Source: Miscanthus floridulus (lineage: Eukaryota; Streptophyta; Magnoliopsida; Poales; Poaceae). Taken from it: DNA of 64,000 nucleotides. Below are positions 45,991 to 58,390 of the stretch, one piece after another. Below the pieces are notes generated by a model. That model was not told the origin of the DNA. It made no database searches and saw nothing but the letters and a program-made list of their open reading frames with translations. The position numbers were made by a program, and so were the translations under genes. The stretch is taken from positions 21,554,502-21,618,501 of the forward strand of contig NC_089591.1 in NCBI RefSeq assembly GCF_019320115.1. Reading direction: 5' to 3'. The first letter of the stretch is position 1. Each line of letters begins with the position of its first letter.

Positions 45991-46330
45991 GTGGAAGAAA
46001 TTCCTATGGGAGAAGTTGTTACTGCCGGTATGTTAATTGTTAACAAACATCCCACCATTGTTTTGTTTGATTCTGGAGCTTCTCATTCATTTGTGAGACA
46101 AACATTTGCATCTCAGCATAATCAGAAGATAATTGAGGTAGACAATGGTGGTTATAGTATAAGTTTAGCTGGGGCCACTATCTCTACTAATCAATTAGTG
46201 AGAGGTGTGCTCATCTCCATACAAGAGAGGGAGTACACTATGGATCTGATAGTATTGCTAGGATTAGCCATAGATGAGTGGACATGGGGTTCTCATTAAC
46301 ACTAGCTGCTAGAACAATTATGTTGAGAGA
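45991..46330 (+). pseudogene. Aspartic protease remnant (second plus X interior)
   Basis: The frame 45976-46299 reads VVTAGMLIVNKHPTIVLFDS followed by GASHSF, with the DSGAS active site intact, then ISTNQLVRGVL and MDLIVLLGLAIDE. It is the best-preserved protease in the window. The frame is lost at about 46280, where the expected GMKWMS is deleted and the next frame begins. Confidence 0.85.
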
Positions 46331-47280
46331 ACCAAAGGGAGGTAATGCTTTTCTAGTACAACTTCCCCAAAGTTTTGATGTCCAAAACTTGTCTTGTGCT
46401 ATCCAAGCCACTACTCTATGTGATATTCTAGTGGTTTGTAAATTTCCTAATGTATTTCTAGATGAGTTGTTGGGTATACTGCTTGATAGGGATGTGGAAT
46501 TTAAGATCGAGTTAGGTACGTCACCTATCTTAAGAAGACCCTATCAGATGCCACCAAATGAGTTAGCCTGAACTTAAAATTCAGCTACAGGAACTATTGG
46601 ACAAAGGTCTCATTCGACCTAGTTCATCTCCATGGGTTGTCTAGCTTTATTTGTAAAGAAGGACAAATCCTTACGGATGTGTGTGGATTATAGGTCGGTT
46701 AATGTTGTGACCATTAAGAATAAGTATCCTTTGCCTCGCATTCGATATCCTACTCGATCAACTGGTAAAAGCAAAGGTATTCTCTAAGATTGACTTGAGG
46801 TCAGGCTATCATCATATTAAGATTAGGACCAAAGGATGTACCTAAAACAACTTTCTCCACTAGGTATGACCTGTATGAGTATTTGGTCATGTCTTTTGGA
46901 CTAACAAATGCTCCTACCTAATTCATGTATTTAATGAATTCGGTATTCATGCCCGAGCTCGACAAGTTCAGTGGTTGTGTTTATCAATGATATCTTGATT
47001 TACTCAAAGAATGAGGCAGATCATGCAGAGCATCTAAGGATTGTCTTATCTAGATTGAGGGAGCATAAATTATATGTCAAGTTTAGCAAATGTGAATTCT
47101 GGTTGAAGAAAGTACCTTTCTTGGGTAACATCTTATCTGAAGATGGAATTTCTATAGACCCATTTAAAGTACAAGGGGTCTTGAATTGGAAGGCCCCGAC
47201 TTCGGTTCATGAAGTTTGGAGTTTTCTAGGGTTAGTAGGCTACTATTACCGTTTCATTCTAGGATTTTTCCAAGATAGCT
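46331..47280 (+). pseudogene. Reverse transcriptase remnant with altered catalytic site
   Basis: The frame 46278-46571 carries the linker and the RRPYQMPPNELA block. Frame-broken pieces follow with [18 protein letters not shown] and SFGLTNAPT. The frame 46971-47282 reads [13 protein letters not shown]: the FxDD motif has become FIND, so the first catalytic aspartate is asparagine. [15 protein letters not shown] and [13 protein letters not shown] complete the palm and thumb. At least three frameshifts are seen. Confidence 0.87.
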
Positions 47281-47941
47281 AAGCCCATGACTAGACTACT
47301 CCAGAAGGATGAAAAGTTCATTTGGATCACCAGAGTGTGAAGCTGCTTTTCACACCTTAAGAACCTTGCTAACTACAACTCCTATTTTAGCACAACCCAA
47401 CATTGAGAAGCCTTTCAATATGTTCTATGATGCATTGGGTACAGGTTTGGGGTGTGTGCTCATGCAAGAAGGTCGAGTTATTGCCTATGCTTCTCGACAA
47501 TTGAGAAAGCATGAAGTCAATTACTCTAGACATGATTTGGAGCTTGCAACAGTGGTTCACGCCTTGAAGATATGGAAACATTATTTGTTAGGAAACATAT
47601 GTCACATATACACTGACAACAAAAGTCTCAAATACATCTTCACTCAACCTGAGCTGAGCTTGAGACAATGTAGATGGTTAAAGCTGATCAAGGACTATAA
47701 TTTGGAAGTGCACTACCATCTAGGAAAAGCTAATGTTGTAGTAGATGCACTTAGTCAGAAATCTCATTGTAACACCTTGCAAGCCTTGTTGGAAGATGGA
47801 TTTCATTTGTTACATCCTGTTGTGCTACATAATATCACTATCAGTTGCTCACTTAAGAGCAAAATCATAGGACTGCAGAAGACATATGTAGCTATATTTC
47901 ACATTAAGAGAAATATGAGAATAGGAAACCAAGCATTTTAG
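47281..47941 (+). pseudogene. RNase H remnant (long open frame, family X)
   Basis: The 210-codon frame 47309-47941 is the longest open frame in the window. It reads [20 protein letters not shown], then [60 protein letters not shown] and [10 protein letters not shown]. The four expected acidic positions (D in YDA, E in LEL, D in YTD, D in VDA) are all present. The open frame probably reflects less decay here, because RT upstream and integrase downstream are disabled. Confidence 0.88.
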
Positions 47942-49000
47942 GTTGGATGAAAGAGGTGTGCTATAGTTTGAGGACCGACTTGTGCTACCGAAAGACTAAG
48001 AACTTAGAAATCAAATTTTAGATGAAGCTCATTCATCCAAGTTGTCTATCCATCCGGGTAGTAGAAAAATGTATCAAGATTTGAAAACCCATTTTTGGTG
48101 GACCAAGATGAAGAAAGAGATCACCGCTTATGTTGCTAGGTGTGATAATTGCAATGGAGTCAAGGCCATTCATTTGAAATTTGCTGGATTACTACAACCT
48201 TTATCTGACTTAGGCTAGAAATGGGAGGAAATAAATATGGACTTCATTACAGGCCTCCCGCTGACACAACAAGGTCACAATTCCATATGGGTCATTGTAG
48301 ATCACCTTACCAAGTCAGCACATTTTGTACTAGTTAACACAACATATCTAGCTAGAAAGTACTGCTGAACTGTATGTTTCCCAGATCATGAAGCTACATG
48401 GAGTATCAAGGACCATAATCTCACATCAAGGACCACAGTTTATAGCTCATTTTTGGGAACACTTGCACCGAGCCTTGGGAACTAAACTTATCAGAAGTTC
48501 AGCATATCACCCACAAACATCTAGATAGACCGAGCGAGTGAATCAAATCTTAGAAGACATGTTGAGTGCTTGTGTTATATTTTCCAAGAGTTCATGGGAG
48601 AAATGGCTACCTTTAGCCAAGTTCTCCTACAACAATAGTTATCAAGTGAGCATCAAGATGGCTCCTTTTGAGGCCTTGTACGGTGAGAAATGTAGAACTC
48701 CCTTGAATTGGATTGAGCCTAGATAAAGAAGATATTATGGCATTGACTTTGTCGTCGAAGCTAAAGAGCAAGTACACATTATCCAACACCATATGAAAGT
48801 AGCCCAGTCTAGACAAAAAGAGTTATGCTGATAAAAGAAGAAGACCACTAACTTTTGAAGTGGGAGACTATGTGTACTTAAAAGTGTTACCCATGACAGG
48901 AGTGTAGAGATTTGGAGTAAAAAGGAAGCTTGCGCCTAGGTATGTAGGCCCGTACCAGATTATTGAACGCAAAGGAAATGTTGCCTACAAGTTACAACTT
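47942..49000 (+). pseudogene. Integrase remnant (second plus X interior)
   Basis: In order, the N-terminal zinc module reads SIHPGSRKMYQDL then YVARCDNC (48030-48160). The core reads [14 protein letters not shown] and [12 protein letters not shown] with the first catalytic aspartate (about 48235-48330). The second catalytic block reads ISHQGPQF, with histidine where aspartate is expected (about 48415). The third has TERVNQILEDML with the glutamate (48530-48560), then EKWLPLAKFSYNNSYQ. The C-terminal module ends RYVGPYQIIERKG, a good GPY motif (about 48935-48980). Stops and frameshifts occur throughout. Confidence 0.85.
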
Positions 49001-49059
49001 CCTCTAGAGATGAGTACCATATTCAATGTCTTCTTTGTTTCTCAAGTTAAAAAGATGCC

Positions 49060-49300
49060 TCTGCATACCTGATGAAACTATTGCACCTACCAACATTAAG
49101 CTCCAATCGGATTTGACTTATGAAGAGAAACCAATCTGAGTGCTTGAAGAAATGGAAAGAGTAACCTAGAGCAAGGTCATTAAGTTCTACAAGGTGGTGT
49201 GGAATAACCACAGTGAAGAAGACACCACGTGGGAATGAGAGGATTATTTAAGTGAGGTTTATCCTGCCTTTTATGAGTAATGGTAGGTCTTTCAAATCTT
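49060..49300 (+). pseudogene. Chromodomain remnant (second plus X interior)
   Basis: A VLEEMERVT stretch, a stop, KVIKFYKVVWNNHSEEDTTWE, a stop, then EDYLSEVYPAFYE ending just before the polypurine tract. The aromatic and acidic pattern of a chromodomain is easier to see here than in the minus-strand copy. Together with the GPY module it supports a Tekay/Del-type chromovirus. Confidence 0.72.
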
Positions 49301-49315
49301 AGGACGAGATTCCTA

Positions 49316-49329
49316 TAAGGGGGAGGGGC
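49316..49329 (+). other. Polypurine tract (second plus X interior)
   Basis: AAGGGGGAGGGGC before the 3' LTR start at 49330, matching 14691-14704 in reverse. Confidence 0.85.
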
Positions 49330-49773
49330 TATAACACCATAGTGTTAAGCTTTGCATTTGGCACTTGCATTTCATGAGAACAAGCAGCATCCATTCATTC
49401 ATGAACATGAGCATATGAAATTTCATCTCATTCTTATACCTTATCACATGAAATGTTCATTATATATATATATGCTTATGCTTGTAATCATATGTGACCA
49501 ATGCATGAGATGGCTGTGAGGTCACCAAAATACCTTAGACACATCTAGAATGATATATGGAACAACTTTTGTATTCATGACATAGACCAAATTTGCTTCT
49601 AAGTGTTGGTTTCATTTGAAATGCCATTTTCATGATGCTAGTTTGACTAAAGTTGAACAGTAGTTTAGAGTGTTTGCATGGCTATGTGACCTAAATAAAA
49701 GTTGTAGTTCTTCTCATCAGTAACAAACTTTATTTAAGGGTCATGAGCTGAATCAGTGCCTAACATGGTCAAA
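49330..49773 (+). mobile_element. Family X 3' LTR, first segment
   Basis: It starts TATAACACCATAGTG, against the family TGTAACACCCTAGTG, so the terminal TG has decayed to TA. It runs 444 bases to the TCAAA site, where a Y element is inserted, and resumes at 58386. A short TA-dinucleotide run is at 49461-49473. Confidence 0.85.
49769..49773. repeat. Target-site duplication TCAAA (left)
   Basis: TCAAA before TGTAGCACCC, repeated exactly at 58386-58390 after GGGTGTTACA. Confidence 0.9.
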
Positions 49774-52700
49774 TGTAGCACCCAGTTTTAAGAACAAAAC
49801 CAGAAATGCACCATATGTGAGCCCAGGAAGTCAAATCTCACATATAGCTACAAATAAGTGTAATATCAATAGACAATGCTTAAATACATAACGTATTAGT
49901 ATAAAGAATATAACCTCAGACTATAGATAGTGGAAAGACAACTTTGATCTTCAGGTGAAGAATCCACATCCACAGGGACAACTGACTGGTTGATCACAAG
50001 CCTAATTCCTCCAAACTCTAGCAATCTGGTACTCATCCAAGATTTTTCCAAAGATTTAAAAAGTAAAGCAAGCGTAAGTACATGTCATACTCAACAAATA
50101 TAACATGGGGTTCATGAGGCTCAAAAGGCTGACATTGGTTAACTACGATTAGCTTTTAATGAGACATCTTTTAGCAATTGGGTGGCAACAAATTTATTCA
50201 CAAGCCCATAAACACATGATCAGGTAAACATGAATAATGAACAGCATAAACAGTAATCATTAGTGAGCATCTTTATTATTAGTATCATCAGTGTTTATCA
50301 TCTATTCTATAAGGGTTCTAAGGATGCGCGTGACCATGAGCACGGCTGATATACCAGTTTTACACTCTACAGAGGTTGTACACTTTCACTATGAGTCATG
50401 ATTTACCCTTTCGCCCGAGGTGATCAGCATCTTGACCCACTACCAAGGAAGGTTGGGTGGGTTTACTATGAAGCCTTTCAAAGGTTCGTCTAATAAGTTA
50501 GGGCCATTAGATTCACTCGACAAACAGATGTAGGAACCCCCCTGTCAAATAGCACAATTCCATCACGGCTATACACATAAGAGTAGAGGCTATCCTATAC
50601 TCGATTCGTCAAGCCATTCTTATGCCAATAAAGGTAACCACTGACAAGCTAGAAAAGGTAACCACTAACAAGCTAGAAAAGGTCCTCATACTGAGCTAAA
50701 GCCAGAGCCATGTAGCCCTCATAGCTGTACTGTAAGTCCTGGATAAATCACTTATAGATAAGTCCTTAGGAAGAGGAATCTAGAGCACCATAAATAGCCC
50801 AATGCTCTAGCCCCCTTGTTCCATGTTGCTAAAAAGCATTTTTAGTGTTTATTGCATATACCATTAGTCAAGTTACAAGATCTTGGTCTTTAATTGAGCA
50901 CTAGCATCATACTATCCAATGCAATACCCCATAGGTAACAAGGCACAATGGTAACAAAACACTAGGGAAATTCTTAGTGGTAGTCAAGGTAGACACACGC
51001 AGTATGAATTAAATGATTAAAGGTGAATAGGTAACAAGGAAGATCCCATGCTATACTTGCCTTAAAACACCGATCCTTCGGTAAGCTTTAATCTTCAATG
51101 TTCTTCTTCTTCTTCTTGATCACCATGTTTACCTCACCGACTGGACTTAATCATAAAGCACCACACAAGTATCCATACAATCATACATGAAGCAAACAAT
51201 AGAACTAAATCAGAACAGTACACCAAACATAAAATCAAGATAAAAAGTTTGTAAAACGAATCTACGTCTCGCTATGAACACACAGACGCGAAAAGCACAC
51301 TAACCGAAGCTACAGTTGAAAAGATACAACTACCGATAGATTTGCTTTATACATAGAAAAGAAAACTATAAGCTTCATTTATTTTAACTATTTAAAAGCT
51401 TAGATAAATTGAATTAAGTCAAATTTAGATTTGAATTATAAAACTAAAGTAAAACAAATCATATTTTATTTATAAAATCTAGTTGCATAATTATTATTCA
51501 AATTAGAGTTTAAACCATGAAATTCCAGAAATAGTGACATGGTAAACAATGTTACTAATGCATAGTTTATGTTGTTATGAATCCAACGCAACTTGAATGG
51601 GCTAAAATGGAATTAAAACATAGAAGATATGATTTAAATAAGATTTTCTTTAATAAAATAATAGATTAAATCTAACCTCGAATTTTAAAAGTTGAAAACC
51701 TACATAACAGTAGTATGAACATGTAGATTATGAAATTATGAACCTAACGCAATTTGAACGGATCAAATCAGAGTTAAAACGGAGAAGTTATGGCTAAAAC
51801 AAAATCAGTGGCAAATCTGTGAATAGCTGAAAACGTATTTCAATATAACCGAAGAGAAATACGCTTTCAAAATAAGAAAACGGACTCAGGGAAAACATTT
51901 TGGACTGCAGGTTCAATTATTGAAAAGCACGGGGACTCTTTAACAATTGTGCCTGCGAACCGGTACCTTCTAATCTGGGATGTTGATCGCGAATCAGACG
52001 GCTGTGATTGGTTGGGGAAGATGAGGTTGCCGGTGGCTGCATCCAGATGGCGGCGCCATGGCTGGACCTTGCCGATGATGTTGGCTTCGATGCTCCCGGT
52101 CACCACAGGGCATAGGAGGACTAGTGGGGCAAGAGTGGCTCGAGGTGAGCTCGATGGAGGGCTCGGGGAAAACTGTGACAGCACGGTGGCGGCCTCAGGT
52201 GCGGTTAGGCGACGTGGAGCTCATGGCGGTGTGGGTTAGGGCATAGGTGGCTCGGCGAAGGTGGCTATGGCGTTGGAGGGAGTAGGGAGGCGGCATGGGT
52301 CGTCTGGCTATTTATGAGCCTAGGATGCTTGGCGGGCACGGCAACAACGTGGGGCGGGGCGTGCGTGAACTCTCAGGCGATGGCGGCGACGGAGTCCTAC
52401 TCGGGGACGACTGGAGGAAAGGGACGACCCTGACATGCGGGCTCTACCGGTCAGCGACTGTGCGCAAGGGAGAGGAGGCACGGTATGACGTGGTCTGGGC
52501 CGAGCGAAACTGGGCCGTGCGAGAGGGGCGGCTTGCTGCTAGGCCTACCTACGTGCTGGCTTCATGAGTGGAGGCGGGAGCGGGTTGCGCGTCGACTGGG
52601 CTGCGGCCTAGCTTGCTGGGCCGGCGGGAGTGGGAGCTGGGCTATGCGGCTGCTCGGGCCAAAATGAGAGAGGGAAAGGATTTTCCATCTTCAAATTTTC

Positions 52701-53113
52701 TTTTCTATTTCAAAACCAATTTCAAATATGAATCAAATATAATTCAAATATTGTTTTGAATGTACTTTCAATTAAAAAATAGGATAAGGACTTTTGTTAA
52801 GTTTTTTTAAAATAAATAAATTATACAGCCTTTTAAATTCTTTTATTTTCAAATTTTATTTTCTTTCTTTTCTTTTCCTTCACAGCCATTTTTTTATTTG
52901 CAAAAGAAATTTTGAATATTTCCCATTTGAATCAAATCCACACAATACAAAGAAACAAATGCAAGGGCATGTATGCTCAAACATGTTGCTAAACCTTATG
53001 ATGAGTTTTAAATTAATGAAAATTTTTTATTTTCCTATATTTCATGAGCACAAAATATAGAATTAAATCATTTTAATCCTATTTTCAAAAGAGGCAAATT
53101 TTAGGGTGTTACA
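49774..53113 (-). mobile_element. Y element 3' LTR (3.34 kb)
   Basis: On the minus strand it runs from TGTAACACCC (53113) to GTGCTACA (49774). The GC-rich block is 52000-52670 and a TATA-like CATAAATA lies at 52309-52316. Open frames such as 51867-52184 (minus) lie in the GC-rich block and are not kept in the sister LTR. Confidence 0.9.
52309..52316 (-). promoter_or_regulatory. Candidate TATA box of Y LTR, minus strand
   Basis: CATAAATA before the GC-rich block, as at 57575-57582. Confidence 0.45.
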
Positions 53114-53129
53114 ATTCTACCCCCCTTAA
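53114..53129 (-). other. Polypurine tract of minus-strand Y element
   Basis: On the minus strand it reads AAGGGGGGTAGAATT before the LTR start at 53113, nearly identical to 42192-42205. Confidence 0.85.
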
Positions 53130-55105
53130 GATGAATCTCGTCCCTGAGATTCGGAAGACGTCGACTAGGAGATAGGAATACTCTGCCTTTGAATTCTTCT
53201 TTACTTCCTCAGTGCAGTTCCATCATCTTGATAAGGATCCCACTTTACTTTGCATACATGTAAATCTTACTTCAAGTAACTTGTCAAACTAACTCCAAGA
53301 TTATGACAAGTACCTTGAGAAATTCCTAGGTAACTCTAATTACTAGGTCACCTTTCTTTTAGTACCAATTCTCTTCCTTAAAATATCCACCTTCCAATGA
53401 AGCCTGACAAATCTCTTGGTCAGAATGAAATTCTACTACCAATCTTCAAAACATTAATGATTCCGATCAAGTTGCTCAAACTTGGAATACCATTCTTAGT
53501 CCTTTGTGTCACCCGAACCTTCTTAGCACAACTCTCCATTGCTAAGGGTATCGGCCATGACTTTGCTCCTTAAAGTAATAGCACTTTTCCAAGTCATAAT
53601 CAATTCTCATTCCAACAAGGATATCACAAGCTCAAGACCAACCTAGTGAAGATGTCCTATAGATTCTTGTGACCCTCCTATATGTCACTTTTACTTCCAA
53701 GAAGATACTCCATAATGGATAACTCCATATGCATGTTAGGTAGTTTAACTCATGCTTCCTTAATTGACTTAATGAACAAGCCACTTCTTTTCATCTCGTA
53801 TAAGGACACATTCCACACCTTGACAAGGTGCATCATCGTAGTTATGAAGCTCTTGTCTGGATCTGGCAAAACTAATACTTAGATTTTACTTCAACCTCTT
53901 CTTGGATTCCTTCAGCACTTAGCTGAGGTCTCTTGATCCAAACTGACTTAAAAACTTCTCTAGTAGCTCTACCAAAATCTTGATGACCTTGGATAAACTT
54001 TCCTTGAACCTTTAATCAACCTCATTGAGACTCTGAACTTCTTTCACATCTTTGGGTACCACCACGCTTCCGCTGCGCAAACTAGAACGTAGGATACTTC
54101 ACCTTACAAATTCTTCCACTTGGCTACCCCCTTAAGAAAAGATAAACTAGGGATTACAAAGAGGTAGCTTGCATCTTCCTTCCAGAGGTGCTAACTAGTA
54201 TCAAGATGTTCTGACATCCCAACGATACTCTTGTGTATGGGCAAGAACAAGAAATCTGAAATTCCTCACGAGATAAAAAAACAGCAGCACAGTAAAACAG
54301 CTGTAACTCTCATTCCGTTAATCCAATGAAGTTATAGCTTATACCGTTGGAAAGCTTATAAAATTCTCCACACCTTCCTTATAGAACACTTTTCCAAATT
54401 CTGCAGATAACTTGGTTGAAAACAGTGTACAACAGAAACTGTTCTGGGTTACAAACAGCACAGATGCATCGCCTTGTGATTTCGTATCTACATAACCAAA
54501 ATAGCTATCAAGGTGATTCTTATGCTCAAAGAAAGATATTGAAGTCTACTATTGTCCAGAATTTTCTCATGATTTATGATTGTCCAAATCAGAGATATAA
54601 AATGAAGAGTACAGACTGCTCCAAAAAGACAGGATAGAGAAAACAGAAGAAAACCATATCCCAACTATTTATTTTATTAATCCTTATACCTTAGGCCTAT
54701 AAACTAAATGAAATTATGGGAACACCAACAAGATCATTGCAATCATCACAAAGATTCAAAATAATCATAAGCACAATGACAATTCAACAAACATTAAAAG
54801 TGCACAACTCAATCATTGACTCAACTTCCGATACTATCGTCCTCATTGTACTAGGGGTAACAATCCTAAGACTCGTCTTTAGATTACGCAAGAAGGTGAT
54901 GAGGAACAGTTCTAAAAGCATATCAAATCAAGGAGTGAAGATGAGAACAAAGGCTTAAAACAAGCATCAAGGAGGAGATAAATATCAATGATAGAGATAT
55001 AGTAGAGAAGAAAATATCAAGGTTCATAGAGCAAGGATTTTATAGCAATTTCAAAACCTTAAGACGGCCAATTTCTAACTAGGCTTGTGTCTTACAGTCA
55101 GCATT
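53130..55105 (-). mobile_element. Interior of non-autonomous Y element
   Basis: About 2 kb, homologous for most of its length to 40420-42190. It keeps the same closing region (LSPSRRLPNLRD-like, near 53150-53200) but lacks the gag-like ORF. Read from the primer site, the first 250 or so bases differ from the plus-strand Y interior. The open frames seen (53682-53882, 54416-54637, 54716-54958) are on the opposite strand and match no known domain, so I do not call them genes. Confidence 0.7.
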
Positions 55106-55117
55106 GCTCTGATACCA
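55106..55117 (-). other. Primer binding site of minus-strand Y element
   Basis: On the minus strand it reads TGGTATCAGAGC, a perfect initiator-Met-tRNA primer site three bases from the LTR end. It is the best-preserved primer site in the window. Confidence 0.92.
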
Positions 55118-55120
55118 CTT

Positions 55121-58100
55121 TGTAGCACCCAGTTTTAAGAACAAAATCAGATATGCACCATATGTGAGCCCAGGAAGTCAAATCTCACATATAGCTACAA
55201 ATAAGGGTAATATCAATAGACAATGCTTAAATACATAACGTATTAGTATAAAGAATATAACCTCAGAGTATAGATAGCAAAAAGACAACTCTGATCTTCA
55301 GGTGAAGACTCCACATCCACAAGGACAACTGACTAGTTGATCACAAGCCTAATTCTTCCAACTCTAGCAATCTGGTACCCATCCGGGATTTTTCCAAAGA
55401 TTTTAAAAGTAAAGCAAGCGTAAGTACATGTTGTACTCAACAAATATAACATGGGTTTCATGAGGCTCAAAAGGTTGACACTAGTTAACTGTGATTAGCT
55501 TTTAATGAGTCATCTTTTAACAATTGGGTGGCAACAAGTTTATTCACAAGCCCATAAACACATGATCAGGTAAACATGAATAATGAACAGCATAAACAAT
55601 AATCATTAGTGAGCATCTTTATTATCAATATCATCAGTGTTCATCATCTATGCCGTAAGGGTTCCAAGGCCGCTGGTGACCATGAGCACGACTGATATAC
55701 CGGTTTTAGACTTTGCAGAGGTTGTACACTTTCACTATGAGTCATGATTTACCCTTTCGCCCGAGGTGATCAGCCTCTTGACCCACTACCAAGGAAGGTC
55801 GGCAGGGTTCACTATGAAGCCTTTCAAAGGTTCGTCTAATAAGTTAGGGCCATTAGATTCACTCGGCAAATAGATGTAGGAACCCCCCTATCGAATGGCA
55901 CAATTCCATCATGGCTATACACATAAGAGTAGAGGTTGTCCTATACCCGATTCATCAAGCCATTCTTACGCCAATAAAGGTAACCACTAACAAGCTAGAA
56001 AAGGTCCTCATACTGAGCTAAAGCCAAAGCCATGTTGCCCTCACAGCTATACTGTAAGTCCTGGATAAATCACTTACAGATAAGTCCTTAGGAAGAGGAA
56101 TCTAGAGCATCATAAATAGCCCAATGCTCTAGCCCCTTGTTCCATGTTGCTAAAAAGCATCTTTTAGTGTTTATTACATATACCATTAGTCAAGTTACAA
56201 GATCATGGTCTTTAATTGAGCACTAGCATCATACTATCTAATGCAATACCCCATAGGTAACAAGGCACAAGGTAACAAAACACTAGGAAATTCTTAGTGG
56301 TAGTCAAGGTAGACACACGCAGTATGAATTAAATGATTAAAGATGAATAGGTAACAAGAAAGATCCTATGCTATACTTGCCTTAGAACACCAATCCTTCG
56401 GTAAGCTTTATTCTTCAAAAAGCACCACACAAGTATCCATACAATCATACACAAAGCAAACAATAGAACTAAATTAGAATAGTACACCAAACATTAAATC
56501 AAGATGAAAAGTTTGTAAAACAAATCTACGTCTCGCTACGAACACACAGACTCGAAAAGCACACTAATCGAAGATACAGTTGAAAAGATACAACTACCGA
56601 TTGATTTGCTCTATACACAGAAAAGAAAACTATAAGCTTCATTTATTTTAACTATATAAAAACTTAGATAACTTGAATTAAGTCAAATTTAGATTCGAAT
56701 TATAAAACTAAAGTAAAACAAATCATATTTTATTTATAAAATCTAGTTGCATAATTATTATTCAAATTAGAGTTTAAACCATGAAATTCTAGAAATAGTA
56801 ACATGGTAAACATTGTTACTAATGCGTAGTTTATGTTGTTATGAATCCAACGCAACTTGAATGGGCTAAAATGGAATTAAAACATAGAAGATATGATTTA
56901 AACAAGATTTTCTTTAATAAAATAATAGATTAAATCTAACCTCGAATTTTAAAAGTTGAAAACCTACATAACAGTAGTATGAACATGTAGATTATGAAAT
57001 TATGAACCTAACGCAATTTGAACGGATCAAATCAGAGTTAAAACGGAGAAGTTATGGCTAAAACAAAATCAGTGGCAAATCTATAAATAGCTAAAAACGT
57101 ATTTCAATATAACCGAAGAGAAATACGCTTTCAAAATAAGAAAAAGGACTTAGGGAAAATGTTTTTGACTGCGGGTTCAATTATTGAAAAGCATGGGGAC
57201 TCTTTAACAATTGTGCCTACGAAGGGTACCTTCTAATCTGGGATGTTGATCGCGAATCAGACGACTGTGATTGGTTGGGGAAGATGAGGTCGTCGGCGGC
57301 TGCATCCAGACGGTGGCGCCATGGCTGGACCTTGCTGGTGATGTTGGCTTCGATGCTCCTGGTCACCACAGGGCATGGGAGGACTAGGGGGGCAAGAGTG
57401 GCTCGAGGCGAGCTCGATGGAGGGCTCGGGGAAAACTACGACAGCACGGTGGCGACCTCAGGCGTGGTTAGGCGGCGTGGCGCTCACAGCGGTGTGAGTT
57501 AGGGCACAGGTGGCTCGGCGAAGGTGGCTGCGGTGCTGGAGGGAGGAGTAGGGAGGTGGTGTGGCTCGTCCGGCTATTTATGAGCCTTGGATGCTTGGTG
57601 GGCACGACAACGACATAGGGCGGGGTGTGCGCAGACTCCCAGGCGATGGCGGCGACGGAGTCCAGCTCGGGGACGACTGGAGGAAAGGGATGACCCCGAC
57701 ATGTGGGCCCTATCGGTTAGCGACTATGCGCAAGGGAGAGGAGACGCGGTACGGCATGGTCTAGGCTGGGCGAACTAGGCCATGCAGGAGGGGCGGCTTG
57801 GTGCTGGGCCTGCCTGCTTGCTGGCTTCACGAGTGGAGGTGGGAGCGGGCTGCACGTCGACTGGACTACGGCCTAGCTTGCTGGGCTAGCGGGAGTGGGA
57901 GCTAGGCTATGTGGCTGCTCGGGCCAAAATGAGAGTGGGAAAGGATTTTCCATCTTCAAATTTTATTTTCTATTTCAAAACCAATTTCAAATATGAACCA
58001 AATATAATTCAAATATTGTTTCGAATGCACTTTCAATTCAAAAATAGGATAAGGACTTTTGTTAAGTTTTTTTTTAAAAAATAAACAAATAAATTATACA

Positions 58101-58385
58101 GCCTTTTAAATTCTTTTATTTTCAAATTTTATTTTCTTTCTTTTCTTTTCCTTCACAGTCATTTTTTTGTTTGCAAAAGAAATTTTGAATATTTTCCATT
58201 TGAATGAAATTCACACAATACAAAGAAACAAATGCAATGGCATGTATGCTCAACATGTTACTAAACCTTATGATGAGTTTTATATTAATGAATTTTTTTT
58301 ATTTTCCTATATTTCATGAGCACAAGATATAGAATTAAATCATTTTAATCCTATTTTCAAAAGAGGCAAATTTTAGGGTGTTACA
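55121..58385 (-). mobile_element. Y element 5' LTR (3.27 kb)
   Basis: The plus strand starts TGTAGCACCCAG and ends GGGTGTTACA. It is the partner of 49774-53113, with the GC-rich block at 57270-57950 and a TATA-like site at 57575-57582. No conserved ORF. Confidence 0.9.
57575..57582 (-). promoter_or_regulatory. Candidate TATA box of Y 5' LTR, minus strand
   Basis: CATAAATA at the place equivalent to 52309. As the 5' LTR it would drive the element's own transcript. Confidence 0.45.
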
Positions 58386-58390
58386 TCAAA
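58386..58390. repeat. Target-site duplication TCAAA (right)
   Basis: An exact copy of 49769-49773. Confidence 0.9.

Larger units (their letters stand above)
49774..58385 (-). mobile_element. Family Y element, minus strand, complete but non-autonomous (8.6 kb)
   Basis: It has two LTRs (49774-53113 and 55121-58385), a primer site (55106-55117), a polypurine tract (53114-53129) and exact TCAAA duplications. The interior is only about 2.0 kb and has no recognisable gag, protease, RT or integrase, so replication would need proteins from another element. The two LTRs are similar by eye but differ by many substitutions and by indels. One is a block of about 57 bases present near 51100-51158 and missing at 56415. 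Another is a duplicated stretch of about 29 bases at 50630-50690. Confidence 0.92.

Noticed and set aside
54416..54958. Two frames (73 and 80 codons) in the Y interior
   Set aside because: They are antisense to the element, and I found no protein-level agreement with the sister interior.
55106..55117. A possible tRNA-derived sequence (TGGTATCAGAGC)
   Set aside because: Only a 12-base primer site next to an LTR, with no cloverleaf; the same holds for the sites at 26434, 30845 and 35504.
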